A stretch of DNA of 64,000 nt from Ectocarpus siliculosus. Taxonomy: Eukaryota > Sar > Phaeophyceae > Ectocarpales > Ectocarpaceae. Both the position numbers and the translations under genes were made by a program. Every line of letters starts with the position of its first letter. Positions within the stretch are counted from its first letter, which is position 1. The notes below the pieces were generated by a model, which was given only the letters and a program-made list of their open reading frames with translations, was not told the origin of the DNA and ran no database searches. Below, piece after piece: positions 36,001-48,254 of this stretch. The stretch spans positions 756,682 to 820,681 of the forward strand of contig FN649737.1 of NCBI GenBank assembly GCA_000310025.1. Direction: 5' to 3'.

Positions 36001-38427
36001 CCGGCGGGGACGTGGCAGGAGGGGCCGTCGTAGGCGAAGCCGTCGTGGGCGGCAGCGTGGTAGGAGGGGGCGTAACCGGCGCGGCCGTGGCAGGAGGGGC
36101 CGTGGTAGGCAGAGCCGTCGTGGGCGGGTCCGTCACGCCATCTGTTGTCATCGTTCAACATGGAGAAGACCATAAACATGACAGAGCAGGGACAAGAGGA
36201 AGGGGCGAGGTCATCGGGAACAGAAATAGACAATCGTCAAACTCCTCCACCACCACCATCCGACACTAGCCATGAAAGTTTACGATCGTACACGAGAAAC
36301 GAGTTCGACGTCGACGAGGGTTTGCAGCCACTTTCGACCTTATCCTTACCGTCCATGGCGTACACATCCATGGCCCAAGCACCACCGCACGTGGACGAAG
36401 CGTCTCCGGTGCAGGAGGAAACGCAGTTGCTGGACTCGCCGTAGATGGTGTAATCCTCGTCCTCAGTGCCACAGAAGCACCTATCAACGTGCATGAACGC
36501 CGAGGGGGCCGAAACAGAGAACGAGGTTTAGAGGTAGGGGCGGAGGGAAATGGGCGTGTTGCCGCGGTGTCGAGGATTGAGTGCGGTCAGGTACCCGACT
36601 ACTGTACACAACATTATAGAACGAATTATCGGCCTGCTGTGCTTTACTCCTGCTACACACAACCCCATCAACTCACTCGATATCTCTTTCGTCGTCCACG
36701 AGCACTACCAGCCCAATAATTGATTCTACATGTTGCAGTTTTTTCAAAATAAAACCTTTGTACTCTCTAACAAAACCAAAACCAAGAAACACGAAATGTC
36801 TCCCACTCACTCTTCGCTGTACTGCAGCCCGTAGTAAACAAAACCGACGCAGGCGGCCTTGCAGGTCTGCGAGAGATGGACGGACGGAATGCCACAAAAT
36901 CGATTCTTGTCAGACAGATTAGATATAGATGGATCATTTTCTGAGAAGAGGGATAGTGTCTATATATGATTTAGCGTAGAGGCCAACGATGCTGCCAGAC
37001 AGGAATCCCCTGGTGCAGAACACAAGGACTCGCGACGAATAGTGGAACTGGAAAGGGGTCGAGACCGCACTTGTTCAACACCGAGACAACAACTAACAAC
37101 ACCGGGGCTTGTTGGAGCGACAGAACAAGATGAAAGTTCCATCTCGGAGATCACGGGTTGTCCGCGCTTACAGGGGCGCGATTCTGCCCAGCTCCCACAA
37201 AGGCAGGAACATACCTCCGCACTGTTGTTGTCGGCGCTAACAATCATTGGCGCCGAGAATATCCTGGAACTGGTATCCGTGTAGCAGCCGAGGTACCCCG
37301 TAACCTGATCAACGATGGCAGCCGGGAGCACGCGGTGGGCGGGCCCGTGGAAGGCTCATCTCGGGACCCAACCCTCGAAACGCATAAGCGACGATTCTTT
37401 CATTCTCTGCGTGCTACTTCATCGTGTACAGTAGAGGCTACAATATCCTTACGCTGTAAGTACGTGTGGCAAGCTGGGAGCTAAATCTCTTCTTATGTCG
37501 TATTTGAATTAATACACATATATTCTCCCAAGTTAATCCACGCCTTTCTGTCAAAGAACGCACGATGTCATATGCACATTGGAATTACCACAATCCTAAC
37601 GCCAATTATCTTTCATTTTGGGGGTGAGGGCGTCGCCTCTCCAGCACCTTTTACCCGCCGAGACCCTCCCTAATTATTCTGTGGTCGGGATATTATTTTT
37701 CAGTCCGGGAACAGAAGCTCTCCGCTAGCCAAATAGAGTACAGCAATACAGAGTCAACAATATCAAATGTCCAACCCGAAAATACTGACACCGGCGGCCA
37801 TTTTGGGATTAGATCGCATCGTGTTGCCGGGGTTTGTACTACAGAGGTTGGGCACAAGCACACACGTAGCAGGGAGTGAGGGAGTCGCGCGGTTCCAGCG
37901 CGCGCCGGTGTGGTATGCCGCCGAGTTTGTTCTTTGGTCGGAAATTAATTTCCGTCCGGGGCCTCCGCGAACACGAACCTGACAATCTGGCGGCCATAGT
38001 GTGGGTATAGATCGCATCGTGTTGCCAGGGTTGTACTACGCGAGGTTCTAGGCACAAGCACACACACGTAACAGGGTGGCGGCTACAAAAAGGCCTGTCG
38101 CTTGACTCGACACGACAAGATTCGACAAGAACATGCTGTAGAACAGACACACCGCACACCAAACTACAGACTGGTACAGTACAGTTGTAGTTGGTACATA
38201 CAGTAGTAGCAGGTAGGCAGCAGTGCTGCTTGAGCATCAGTTGAGCGCCAGCGACTACTACTGTAACTCTGACTTCGACGCTGAGGTTGCGGACCCCTCA
38301 CCGAGGTTTGAAGCCTTCGGGCAGCAGGTGCAGTAACTGGGACATCTCTATGAGCGCGAATCCCGATCGCGTTCGCAGCGGCGGCCCACAGGGAGATTGC
38401 CAACACCAGCTGTTGCGGTCTCGGCAT
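24028..38427 (-). CDS. Gene A: secreted WSC-domain, Agd3-like (CE18) polysaccharide deacetylase
   Basis: The model has 21 exons: 38302-38427, 37215-37304, 36811-36866, 36350-36480, 35837-36141, 35351-35428, 33446-33607, 32872-32992, 32296-32428, 31952-32144, about 31270-31505, 30541-about 30686, 29796-30011, 29298-29537, 28581-28648, 27724-27801, 27365-27495, 26480-26612, 25733-25909, 24793-24911 and 24028-24250. Phases agree at every junction (about 1053 residues); the 11/12 junction is least sure. Domains: signal peptide (1-21), one WSC domain (about 43-134, eight Cys; WSC domains bind glycans), Thr/Pro linker to about 225, CBM87-like region, then the deacetylase-like region with VVDDLFL (near 476), HHTLIH (near 641-646), QIVPRFAT and YMFHQANI. 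From memory these fit fungal Agd3, which deacetylates galactosaminogalactan. Asp plus HxxxH would bind the metal. The tail is acidic, with no GPI or membrane segment. Exon 2 uses an internal CAG, since the longer form used by gene B would be out of frame here. Confidence 0.75.
25359..25661 (+). mobile_element. tRNA-derived SINE, copy 1
   Basis: The head resembles a tRNA gene, with an A box TGGTCTAGTTGG (25370-25381) and a perfect B box GGTTCGAATCC (25405-25415). It is followed by a tRNA-unrelated body and a 13-base A tail (25649-25661). It sits antisense in intron 19 of gene A. Possible target repeats are CATCCAC before and CATCCGC after. The matching introns of genes B and C lack it (821 bp here against 513 and 454). 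Confidence 0.85.
29608..29647 (-). pseudogene. Relic of the next exon's 5' end inside intron 13 of gene A
   Basis: On the minus strand the intron contains GGRQIALITGIG, a decayed copy of the first residues (GNVQIALMTGM) of the exon that starts about 70 bp downstream at 29537. The gene B intron has the same relic at 47578-47621, so it predates the A/B duplication. Confidence 0.6.
33970..34735. repeat. GC-rich minisatellite in intron 6 of gene A, unit about 60-65 bp
   Basis: About 10-12 degenerate units share a core close to CCCCTAGCCGCGTCGTAAGG followed by GGCGTGGGGAAGGG. The equivalent intron of gene B (51761-52050) is only 290 bp and lacks it, while this intron is 1743 bp. Confidence 0.75.
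34736..34885. repeat. CCATGG-rich short repeat
   Basis: Directly after the 60-bp minisatellite, about ten CATGG or CCATGG boxes occur every 10-20 bp on a background of TTCCATGG and GTCCATGG. Each box is palindromic, so the tract can fold in many registers. Confidence 0.6.
34886..35350. other. Rest of gene A intron 6, with a possible inserted ORF fragment
   Basis: Bases about 34955-35110 are open on the plus strand (GRLWYYVRQAESPAEDGHTR and on to SITLA), ending in a stop that overlaps by ATGA the start of a 34-codon ORF at 35107-35211 (MKIKKVKLYTCGRYLTINVT...). I recognise neither. They may be a fragment of inserted foreign DNA or chance. The gene B intron has no equivalent. Confidence 0.3.
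35837..36141 (-). repeat. Gene A: coding Thr/Pro repeat linker
   Basis: This 305-nt exon encodes about 75 residues of TTAPPTT-type repeats, with variants such as ATSPP, TTLPP and TTASP, and then leads into AVSGDVLVDLVPCLF. It is shorter and more varied than the linker of gene B. Such Thr/Pro runs are usually O-glycosylated spacers. The antisense AVVGG-type frame is only a by-product of the repeat. Confidence 0.85.
36350..37304 (-). other. Gene A: WSC domain (exons 2-4)
   Basis: Three exons (37215-37304, 36811-36866, 36350-36480) encode GYLGCYTDTSSR, TCKAACVGFVYYGLQYSEE and CFCGTEDEDYTIYGESSNC through TCGGAWAMDVYA. Eight cysteines and the YYGLQY and CxCG motifs are standard for WSC domains, found in fungal wall sensors, brown algal and other secreted carbohydrate-binding proteins. 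Confidence 0.85.
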
Positions 38428-40549
38428 GGTTGCTATTCTCTTCCCAGTCCGTGTGGTTATTTCGCGGCTGGAGGAGAGGGATTGTAGCACGAATCACACC
38501 TCCAATGTCACAACAGGATGACAACGGTGGAGTGAGATTCAAGAGAATCCAGAGAACGAGAGGAATGAGCAGCGTTATAATATATTTCGGGCTCCGGTGG
38601 CCGCGCGATGTGGGAGGGTGAGACGACGGTTGGCTCCAGATGGATGAAGTTCGAACCCCAAAGAAAAGTGTTCGATCCTCGCACCGAAAAGGCACCGAAG
38701 GTTATTCTGCGTTGACAGCCGGTTTGCAGATTTTCCTGCACACCTCCATGTCTCCAAGATTCGGGGGTTACCGGTAGGTGTGTGATGAACGTTTACTGTA
38801 GGGTGGGTAGGGTTGCACTGAATTGGTGCGATTCGGTGATGCATTTGGAGGAGGAAGTACATAGGTGGATTGAAATTTGGCTGGTGCGACTCATTGATGT
38901 GACGAGCTTGCCGTGTGCAGCGTACCCGACCACGACCCGGCCACTGTGTTTTCAGGTTAGAGCCGCTCCGAATCAGTCCGATTCCTTTCTTATCATTCCT
39001 TCCTCTCTCACTTGCTCGCCATCGCTCACGCCCAGGCAGGCAAAACTGAGCAGGAGGGAACGCATCGACACCACTTGCTGCTATCAACCATCGTGCCAAA
39101 TATCGGAATACCGGGAATCTGGGCCGTTGGTCGGGGTATTTCTAAAAGACATATATATCTCGTCGCCCCGGTGATCCTCGAAAACTTCTGGTCAGGTCAG
39201 GGGTTCGAATCCCGGCGTAAGCGAGCGTTTCTTACTAAGTGAGTTTCTCTCTTCCGCTCCTGACCTAGTGGATAGCGCTACAGTTCGTGTGTACACAGAT
39301 GAGGGAAGAGAGTACTGAACTCTTCTCGCATTAAAAATCGAAGGCAAAGTACCGCAGGAGGGGAGCGGACAGAGGGGCTCTTCTGTGTGACCACGGGTTG
39401 GAGTAAACGGCACTGACTGGTGCTGTGAGCGCTGATTGAAGTGAAGACAAAAATAAATAAATAAATAAATAAATCAAAACCCGCCCAGATGATATTATCT
39501 TGGTCCAAGGGTCCAAATAGCATACATAACCCACACTGAGGGGACTTACGCAGAGGCTAGATCCTGAAGCGAGGGAAACAGCAATCCATCTGAGGGATAA
39601 CTCTAGATTCGAAAATACGGAGCTTCACAAACCGCTTGAAATTTGAGTTTACGTACAGCAGTAGAAATTCAAGCGAGCTATCATGCTGCGTCTTGGGTAC
39701 AGCAAAATATAAAGAGTTAAAGGGTAGATAGAATTGAAACAAGCGTAAGCCAAAGGCAAGCAAACGTTGGGCTGACAGCGGCTATGAAAGCGGAGCAAGA
39801 AGTGCGGAAAGCGTCCGATGATAACATCAGCAGGAGAGTCAAGAACATAGAGATAGAACTCTCCAAGTACGCCGTGAAAGTTCAAGTCTCGAAAGAGCGG
39901 CACATATTTAGCAACAATATCGACGGCCACTGCCTCAACAGACTTCGGTCTGATTATACACTTGATATCTGTCCGAAACTGAACATAGGCTCAAGTACTC
40001 ATTTCTACAATCAGCTGCTCACAGCAAATATGCAGGTTCAACTCAAACTCGCGTTTCGACAAGGTTCACGTACATAGCTGTGGTTGCGTTTTGTTCCTCG
40101 TATCGTCGAGTCCAAGAAGTACTTGGCTCCTTGATCAACACAAAGAAAACAGCATGTGACGTTAGCTGTTGTGCCGTAGTCTGCGGAGACGACGCTTATT
40201 ATAGACTATTTCCGCTTACATTGCGACATGAAAGGGGGCGGCAGACACTTAACCCACTCCGTATTTGTATGTGACCAGCTTCTAACTCCCAACTTGCCCG
40301 GGATACTTGTACACCGACCGTAGACGAAGTACGGTGGTTACCGCTGCCCGGCTCCTCTCTCGTCTGGATTATGCGGATAACGAACGAATCCAGCGCAAAG
40401 TTTCTTGGAGCGTATTTTCACCGGAGTGTGTTCCGTCTTTCTTTGGTTGCGTTTTCAGGAGGAAATTATTAAAGCGTTATCCGCTTGCTCCTTGGGAGTG
40501 AATAGCGCTACCAACGTGCTCCGAAATTATTTGCTTTAAACAACTGCAT
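38428..40549. promoter_or_regulatory. 5' flank of gene A
   Basis: Upstream DNA of gene A, where its promoter should lie. An in-frame upstream ATG (near 38490) exists, but the conserved start shared with gene B (MPR, then QL) is at 38427. I can name no promoter motif with confidence. A SINE lies at 39161-39474, and no gene is recognised in the rest. Confidence 0.4.
39161..39474 (+). mobile_element. tRNA-derived SINE, copy 2
   Basis: This is the same family as 25359-25661. The B box GGTTCGAATCC (39202-39212) is intact but the A-box half is deleted or scrambled. The body is closely similar (for example TGACCTAGTGGATAGCGCTA and ACCGCAGGAGGGGAG), and the tail is (AAAT)n at 39449-39474 instead of poly-A. 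It lies about 730 bp upstream of the gene A start codon. Confidence 0.85.
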
Positions 40550-42135
40550 ATCCACTATAATAGCAAGCCTGAGTCAGAAGTTGTCTGACAAGGCACAACA
40601 GACATCAACCAACGAGACGACCGGTTGGGAGCTAAAGGCAAAATGCTGTGTCGGGGAAAACTTGTAGACTAAGCCAACAAGCTCTCAAGACATACGAAGA
40701 CATCGGAATGTTGCGAGGTTACTACAGTGTGAGCGAAGGTAAGCGGGAGATCCAGAAAAGAATGGTTGATCGTCGTGTTCCTTTCAAAAGCATACCCACA
40801 AAATGTCCATCTAACGACGACCCGTGCGAAACAAGACAACAAAACCGCAGTGGGTGGTGGATTTCTTCGCAGAAATACATGTAGTGGACATCGAACACGA
40901 ACACTCACGACACTCGTAAATAAAGGACTCCGGAGCGGCAGAATGCCTTCGATTCGAGAAAGTCCACCAACCCGGAAGACCAACTGCCGACCCGCGGCAC
41001 GTACAGTTAGTGACTTAGGCCAAAAAAACAAGCATCCCGCTCAGCTACGAAAGAAAAGCTGGGTGCTGCAGCCCCGGTGCTACACTGGTGAGGGCCGCCA
41101 CCTCTTCTACCTATACGTGAGTGTTGAGTTGAGACCGCTCGGCATCCAGCCCCTGACGTAGGGCACTTGAAGCCTTGCTCTACTTCGATTTGATGTGGGC
41201 AATGCAGGAAACGCCCACAATGGCCATGCGGAACGCAGGCCGAGACTCATAACGACACCCGAAAACTACAAGTCAGATGCCCAAAGGTGCAAAATACAAA
41301 CTACACGTACATATCGCTCTCAACAGGCACACATATTGGTACGTGAAGCCGAACCAAAACAAGGTCAATATTACATGCTGCCATGTGCAGCTACGCATCA
41401 TCGAATCGAACAAAGCCAGCTCAAGATCCTCCGAAAATTGGATCTTCACACACACCTCCACGGACACCGAAAGATCGCTCCCTTCTCCATGTCAAACCGG
41501 GCGTTCTTGTTGGATACATGGAAAACCTCGCCTCTAGATATGTTGGCGTACACGGTCGTCATATGAATGCATGCACTTTATGCACGGTAACTCCCCGAAA
41601 ACGCAAAAACACTACGTAGACTATAGTACAACCATCGCTCACTAATACTACTATTCGGTGTTCTTTCGAATTAAAACACCCGGCGATTCGCGAAAAAAAT
41701 ATTCTAGGGGAGAGCGCGCCGCCAAGACGGGGCTTCCTCCGTCTGTTCCTCTTGATAGTAATTACCAAGAGATACACATATTTCGTCCTTAGTCTTGATA
41801 GTCTTCTTCATACCCTGTACGTTTTGATGGTGCCTCCGCCACGCTCGAAGGAAGGCCAACACCGGGGGTCCACATGTTACTGTAGTCCACGCGTGCATGC
41901 GGAGGAGAGTTCGAGGTACTTCACACAGCGGGAGACGTGCACATAGATGTCCTCCTCAGTTGCTCCTGCTGTTGTTGCTCACTGAGACCTTTCGCAGGAT
42001 GACAAATGCCATCGGACAATATGCACAATGGACCAAGAGTAGAGCACAAAACATGGGAGACGCCTTCTTCCCGTACGCTCCAAAACGAGGGCACAAAGGT
42101 GCTGGCGCGGACCTCTTCCGCCTTCTGACGCAAAC
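40550..42135. other. 3' flank of gene B, diverged copy of the 3' flank of gene A
   Basis: Homologous to about 22430-24027 over most of its length with many small indels. No gene is recognised. Conservation of several blocks of 14-25 bp on both sides may include 3'-UTR or polyadenylation signals, which I could not pinpoint. Confidence 0.55.
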
Positions 42136-45100
42136 CTAGATGAGGCCTTCTTCCTCGGCTTCTTCGATCGCGACGCCTGCGGCGACGTCCGCGTCGACCA
42201 GGCCCTGGTCGGCCAAGAGACCGCCGTTCTCCGCGGGCACGAGGGCATTCGCCTCCTGGTTCTCCGCCAACTCCTCCGCGTTCGCCACGATCTCCGAGGG
42301 GCTCTGCGTTGCGCTGGCGTCGCCGGGAACGCTCTCATCCACAGGCAGCGGGACTTCGGCAAGCTCACTGCAAACAAAACGTGGAGGACGGACGAAGTAG
42401 GAGAGGCTTTGGAGGGGTGGAAGCGGGGCCGAGGCGTTTCCAACAGCGACGAGGAGACGTTCATGTGCAACGAATGAAAACTGTTGTGCCAAGGCGGAAG
42501 GAGGTCAGGTCCGCCAGGTGCCCGAGCCATCGGGAACGCCGTGTGACCTGTCCCTCTGCTTGTCGCGATCTCTCTCGAGAGTACAACAAAAACGAGATCG
42601 GCAACACCCATGGTGGAGGCAGAGTTGGACAACAGGCGGCGGGTCGAACAAAGAAATGCTGAAGCTGGTACCGACATTCCCCGGCGCTGACTGGAATCCG
42701 AACAAGATTCCTCCGGCGGTGCTACAAAATAGTCATTGTGCAACCGCTCGTGATGGGTCCACTATTGTTTGGCCCTAACCCTCTTTTCTTCGACGCATGG
42801 CATTCGACACTGGCTGGCATCATACCAGCTACGTTTGCATTGTGCTCGAGAGGGTTGCCACGCACCCCACATACACAAAATACCGCAAATACACCAAAAC
42901 TTTGATACGTACGTCTTCTATCTTCCCCCCGTCGAACCGTCGTCATGCAGTCATTCTCCAGACGCCTCTTCTCACACCCTTAACGGCGCTACCGTGGTCA
43001 CAACAAACAACTCTCGTCAAGGAATCACAAACGATAACGGTTTCACAGACACAACTTGGATGTCCATCACACATGTCCCCAAGACGACCTTCTACGTGCC
43101 CTGGCGTGACTAGATTGCGGTACTCCAATCCATGATGTGTTCTGCGGCCGCCCCGTTGTCTCACCTGGCATCAGGCTTGGTGCCCACCCTGGAGACAGCG
43201 GAGGCGTCATCGTCCTTGAGGTAGTAGGTGGTGTCGGTGCCGTACGTTTCCGTGTCTTCGATGGAAAGGCCAGTCGTGGGGATCTGTTTTGCCGGTCCGG
43301 TTGTATGTTGTTATAAGAACACACGAAACGTGATTGATGCAAGGGAAGTTTACGAGTGCGAACAGGGTTTGGTAGTATGACGCCACCAAAGTGCGTGCTG
43401 TGCCATGCGCTTTGTGTAGTAGGCGGCTGGAACACCGAAGAAAGAAGAAAGCTACTAATGCCGGCCCGGCCCTCTCGTAAGAAACACTCATTTTGAGAAA
43501 GGTTTTAAGTTCGTGACTCAATGATTGCCATTTCTTCGTTCCTCCGTATCAAAAGCCCTTGCTATGCTAACACACACGAGGTAGCAATTGGTACGGTGCG
43601 TGCGCTGTGCCCAAGTTTATACTCCTTCAACACAGTCGTTGTGAACATGTGAGTCTCGATATCTGTTGTGAAGCAGACTTCCGAGAAAAGCGCCGGAGCA
43701 CTGTAAAAACCTACATATGCTCAACCACCCCCACGCATGAAACCGCAAGTCTCGTCAAGACAAAGATGGGAGTCCAACGTGAGTCTCAGAACTTACCGAG
43801 GCGGCGGAAGCGGTCGGGACGGTAAGTGGCACGAGGCCGGCCCCGCTGCCCGAGACGTAGGACAAGCCGGTAACAGCCCCGGTTTCGTCGAGGGCCATGG
43901 TGACGTACGGGCTCGAGTCGTCCAGAGCTTCGTGGAGCGTGAACTCGGTGCACAGGTCGTCGAACTTGATGCTCTGTTCGGGTCAACCAATTTGGAGATG
44001 CAGGGGACGGGGGGGGGGGGCGTAAACCCGCGGACAGGATGCGAATTCATTCATCGTCACTTGATCTCGGACCTGACAACGGCAAAATCGTGTTTTGCTG
44101 AACAGGAAGGCTGGGCATGCCGCAATGAATCCCTCGCCCTCTAGATGGGGTATTCTGTACCCCGGTTTGAAGGGAGGGGTGAAACATTCTCAAGGTTATG
44201 AACACTTACCACGATTTGGACAAATCTGCTGGAGAAGTGAGGTGAAAAAAACAATTTGTTTGAGGGAGACTCGAGCAGAGTCCCGTGGCCGCTCTTGTTG
44301 AAAAAAGTGATGCCAACGCACAGAGCAACGAATCCCTTTGTGCATGACCACTTTGGTCGTCTTGTGGGGCGTGTGGTATGCGCACGTCCCGTTTAGAACA
44401 ACTTTTTCGTTCGGTTAACAGCGACAACTTTTTCGTTCGGTTAATAGCGACAACTTTTTCGTTCGGTTAATAGCGACAACTTTTTCGTTCGGTTAACAGC
44501 GACGGTAGAGTAAGACGAAACAGGCATCTTCAAGTGGCCCGGCGGTCACTGCGTTGTTAAAACTATCGAAAGACGCCCCGCGACTTGACACAAATTGGAT
44601 GCCTTTCCCAACAGCAGCCTCTACGGGGCTGCTGAGACGCTATCCCCTGGGTTTCAGTACAGCGAGGGATGGCTCACCTTGACCGGGAAGGTGACGAAGC
44701 TGGAGAACACCTCCAAGACTCGCTCGTACCAGTAGTCGAGCAGGGACTGCGTTCCGTCGCCGACGTCCCCTGCCGGGATGATGTTGGCTTGGTGGAACAT
44801 GTATTTGTCCCTGGTGCCATCCAAATGCGATGAGAGGGAGAGTTCCACGTGGAGAAGTTCGTTTGACATGCCGGGACAGAGAGTTCAGATGAGTTGGAAA
44901 ACACCAAATGATTAGTGGACAGCACTTTCGGGATAACTCTCAGATGAAGAACAATATATACACCCAAAATCAACGAAACAACTCGACGAAACCGCACACC
45001 CTTTGCGGAAGCATCCCATCGGAGAAAGATCGAACTGAGTGCCCGTAAGCCTCCCTTCGACGCGACGCACCCTTAAAACAAGAGGCGAGATATCAACACT

Positions 45101-48100
45101 TCGATGGTACGCCCGGACGGACAACATCTGTTGAAAAACTACCGCCAAACCATAAAAAGCAAACACACCTGTCTTCCTTTTAGGCACGAAGAACGCAAGC
45201 GTACGTACACGGAAAATAAACGGGAGTACGAACGATCGAAGCATTTGAAAGAGTACAAAATGTAGTGAACGGAAAGAGAAATACACCGAAACAGCCAGAA
45301 ACGACAACGACGAAACGGCAGCCGACCTGCGGCCAGTCAGCATGTAGCGCGTGGTGGTGAAGGCCTCGGCGTCGAAGAGGGCCTCGATGTCACCGAAGGA
45401 CTGGATGTCCGGGGCGCCGTCGTCGTCGACGCATTCGTCCGCGGTGCTCGTGCAAGTCTTTCGGCATGGAGAGTGAGGAATGAGGAGGCCGGGGAGGGCG
45501 AGATGAGTCGGTGGAGGTACACTGCTAGATAGATTGCAGACGTCTGTAGCTGCGAACGAGGATGAATGACGGGCCTGCACGGTTTACACCGTCACAGCAG
45601 TGTGTCAAAAAATTGTTAGTGCGGAGAACGTAGCATTGAAACCGCGTGATTTCATCCCTGCTGCCAATACTGTTGCACCAACACTGCCGACGCTATACCG
45701 TACGGCTCCCGCAGCTTCGTCGAGAAAACTCACGTAGTCGGCGATGCTCGGGTCGAGCGGGGTGCACCCGCAGACGAAGCGCCTGATGTACTCGTTCTCG
45801 TTCACCAGGCACTGCAAAAAAGTGCCGGAAACGGGGAGCAACAGGGGCAACCATTAGACACGGTATACGGCCAGCAGAACAGGTAAATAGAGGAATTTCC
45901 TGAGAGGAGAGAGGCCGGGGGAAAAAACAAAAAGACAAAACAACCATGCCCTCGGTGTCGTATCGTAGAGCATCGCACAAGTTTCGAGTCACCAGGGTAA
46001 ATATTCCGCTTGAACTCGGGCCAAGGCTGATCAGCGTGGGCGACGGCGTACAAGCCAGACGGCAAGGCCAAGAAGAACCAACCAGCAACGGTCAAACCAT
46101 CACATCACAGGTGGCCAGAGGGAAAGGTTTAGCACCGATCACAACGTAAAAGGTTTGGGTGAGGAGTTCGGCAGGGCGGGATCGACCTTGAACATGCTGT
46201 TTGTCATTTGGTAGATCAGCGCCACTATCCGAGATGCGAGGTTAGCTGCACACATTGGCGTGCAACCTCCCCACGCCAGGTTGCAATCGGCGCCCCAAAT
46301 ACCGCCACACAATGGCCTGTCGCCACCCGTCGTGGCAAACGTGGTCGCCAACACACACAAGAAGGACGTCGGATGGGAAGAAACGGCACCTCGCCGCGAC
46401 TCTAGGATCGTGTACAAGCTCGCGAAATCGGGGACGTCAGGCTGCTCACCATGTAAGCACACGAAAAAACGCAAGACTATCCAACTCACCGGGTACATTT
46501 GGGAGGATAAGACTTTGGGAACACTACATGCTTCTGGACATATCATTGAGTAACTTACGGAGCCCGTAACGCAGTTGAAGTAAATGTAGGTCGCGAACCT
46601 TGGCACGATCTGGACACCATCGTAGCCTGCAATAAACACATGGTTAGGACGAACGCAAGCGGCATTGGCGCAACAAAGTAGCAGACTGTGAGCAACAAAT
46701 ACCGCCAAAACCACGCCGAAGAGGTGCGGGAGGAAACGTGTTGACGGGGGAGAGGTCCGAGGGCTGTCCTACAATAGCGCAGCATCTTGTGTGATGGTGA
46801 ACACTGGGTCCTGACCTTGCAGTCCCGCACCCGGGGTTTCTCGACCAAGAACCGCCGTGGTGTACACGGCGTGATTGCGATGCTAACTAGCCGCCTTCTC
46901 CCTTGGCGGCGCGACAACCAACAGCTGCCTCAACAAACAAGCGTTCACTCAACAGACGTGCAAGCCCACACCGAACACGTGGCACGGACCAGCTCAACTC
47001 GACAACGGAAACAACTGGTCAAGCTATGGAGTCAATGAACTGTACAAAGAGCGCCCGTCTCGTCGTACCCAGACCCATACAATGGCACTGGCTACAGAAG
47101 AAAGAGAGACCCTCGCTGGCGGTCGATGCGCGAACCGCGTGTGCGCTGGAATGGTTTTCCACGGCAAATTCATCACCACAACACCAAATTATCGTCTGGA
47201 ACGTCGACACAGGTAATACGTTGGGACGACTAAATAACGCAAGGGTACACGGCTAGAAGGTACACGCGACCCTCCCTCACCGTTGTTGGCCACCGTCGAG
47301 TAGATCGAGTGGAATTGGTTGTCTTCGTTGACCAGAATGGTAGCACCGGACACGGTTCCGTCGAAGGTGTTGTCGCCAGGGTAGCACACCATCAGGTTCT
47401 GCGCCGCCGAGTCGAGGCAGTTCTCATTGAAGAGACCCGTGATGCCGGGGGATACCATGGAGCGCCAGTTGTAGTTGTCGCTGTCCCACATGCCGGTCAT
47501 GAGAGCGATCTGCACGTTACCTGAAAATGTGAAAAGGGGGGAGGGAGAATGCGAATTGTTTTTGTGTTACTTTCACGCTATGCCGCATGCCGGTCGTGAG
47601 AACGATTTGCACGTCACCGGGGATTCGTAGAAAAGGGGGTAACTCTTCTGGCCGAACTCCCGATTTCTTCCCTACTTGCGGTAGAGAATCGATCGGCTGC
47701 TCTGCTGCAGGCAACGAGTGCAGTGACCAAGGTCTACAACAGTAGCTCTTGCAGTATTTGATACACGTACCGGTGTCCTCAGTGACGCAGTCCGACTCGC
47801 GAAGCTGGTCGCGGGACAGGTGGATGAGGGTGTGGTGGCCGTGGTAGAACGTGGAAGCTGTGTCGAGGTAGCTGATCACCGCCACGAGAAGGTCGTCGTT
47901 GGCCTCCCAGGTGCCGTCGGCCATGTCTTGCTGCATGAGGGGGACGTTGGTGGCGAGCCAGTTGGTGTCGTGCACGTTGATCTGACCTGAAACCACGGGA
48001 GGGAGGGGGCCGATGGAAGGCGGCAGCGTTGTCTGAATTTTCAGCCCAAGGAGTTTGTTCTCGGTGGGCAGTTTTACGTCTACAGACTATGAACGACGCT

Positions 48101-48189
48101 TCCATGTGTCATCGTGCCATTGAGGATTCTAGAGCATCTCTCCGACGCATTTTGAAACGCTATTTCGGCGATTCAGATATTTGTGGAGA

Positions 48190-48254
<65 letters not shown>

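Noticed and set aside
44399-44502. CRISPR-like array
   Set aside because: The four 26-bp units abut with no spacers, and the site is an intron of a eukaryotic gene.
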